NCBI GenBank assembly: GCA_030918015.1
Contig: JAUPTP010000196.1
Span: 1 to 5,441, forward strand
DNA length: 5,441 nucleotides
Source: Pseudomonadota bacterium
GTDB lineage: Bacteria; Pseudomonadota; Gammaproteobacteria; Burkholderiales; Burkholderiaceae_C
Direction: 5' to 3'
In this document: in pieces, positions 5,142 to 5,441 of the stretch
Layout: each line of letters opens with the position of its first letter
Numbering within the stretch: the stretch's first letter is position 1
Program-made: the position numbers and the translations under genes
The notes under the pieces: model-generated
The model's database searches: none
What the model was told of the DNA's origin: nothing
Seen by the model: only the letters and a program-made list of their open reading frames with translations

Positions 5142-5437
5142 CATCCGCCCGCCGCCTTGCCGCGTCCGTCCTGGCTGCCCCGGCGCTGCTCGCCGGCTGC
5201 GCCAGCACCTCGCCCGACTACGACAGCCGCTTCAGCGACACCACCCGCACGCTGCTGCAGCAGCAGGTGGCCGACCCGCGCGCCGGCCTGCGCCACGCCG
5301 ACCGGCAGCCGGCGATGGACGGCCGCAGCGTGCGCGAGGCCGGCGCCCGCCAGCTCGAGAGCTTTCGCGCGCCCCCCGCGCCGCAGCAGATCACGCTGGG
5401 CGTGAGCGGCGGCTCGGGCAGCGGCGCCGGCCAGTGA
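5138..5437 (+). CDS. Small Tad-locus outer-membrane lipoprotein
   Basis: A 99-aa predicted lipoprotein. The N-terminus has Arg5-Arg6, a hydrophobic core and a lipobox LLAGC with the acylated Cys at residue 21. The +2 residue is Ala, so outer-membrane sorting is expected. The mature 79 aa carry SPDYDSRFSDTTRTLLQQQVADPRAG, MDGRSVREAGARQLESFRAPP and a Gly/Ser-rich tail. From memory, this YD-RF, DP-AG, DGR and SF-APP pattern resembles the short lipoprotein often found between rcpA and tadZ in Burkholderiales Tad loci, but its function is not established to my knowledge. Its ATG overlaps the rcpA stop as ATGA, so it is translationally coupled to the secretin. A role as a small pilotin-like or channel-associated partner of RcpA is inference from position and lipidation. 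It is complete within the window. Confidence 0.85.
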   Translation: MTSARRLAASVLAAPALLAGCASTSPDYDSRFSDTTRTLLQQQVADPRAGLRHADRQPAMDGRSVREAGARQLESFRAPPAPQQITLGVSGGSGSGAGQ

Positions 5438-5441
5438 GGCC

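Noticed and set aside
3879..5144. Minus-strand open frame of 421 aa opposite rcpA
   Set aside because: Low-complexity His/Gln/Arg/Ala translation with no domain; it is the shadow of the secretin gene.

Overview
The window looks like a high-GC betaproteobacterial chromosome. The gene content, the protein style (UrtA, RcpC and RcpA of the Burkholderiales type) and the strongly GC-ended codons suggest a Burkholderiales member near Leptothrix, Rubrivivax or Ideonella. That placement is inference from pattern recognition, with no database support.

Layout: (a) On the minus strand at the left edge is the 5' part of urtA, the periplasmic urea-binding protein of the UrtABCDE transporter; it runs out of the window. 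(b) Positions 412-859 hold no convincing gene. This spacer carries several short inverted repeats, including a hairpin followed by T5, and an AT-enriched promoter-like stretch. (c) From about 860 onward everything is on the plus strand and belongs to a Tad/Flp (type IVc) pilus locus: an orphan NarL/FixJ-type regulator, a spacer with promoter and operator candidates, two tandem Flp pilins (60 and 58 aa), the prepilin peptidase TadV, RcpC/CpaB, the outer-membrane secretin RcpA/CpaC, and a small outer-membrane lipoprotein. The ATPase and platform genes (tadZ, tadA, tadB, tadC and others) would be expected just beyond the right edge.

How the genes work together: TadV cleaves the short leader of the Flp prepilins after a conserved Gly. 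The mature pilins are assembled into a fibre that exits through the RcpA secretin. RcpC spans the periplasm at that channel, and the small lipoprotein probably sits at the outer membrane with RcpA. Coupling tightens along the operon: 29 nt between the pilins, 11 nt to tadV, 52 nt to rcpC, then a 10-nt and a 4-nt overlap.

I do not see a wholly new system; this is a recognisable Tad locus. The most interesting points are the regulator, whose receiver domain has Asn where the phospho-accepting Asp should be; a hairpin spanning the stop of the second pilin and ending three bases before the tadV start; a CATCAG direct-repeat array upstream of the pilins; and paired hairpins with a T-run between urtA and the regulator that resemble the 3' end of a small RNA.
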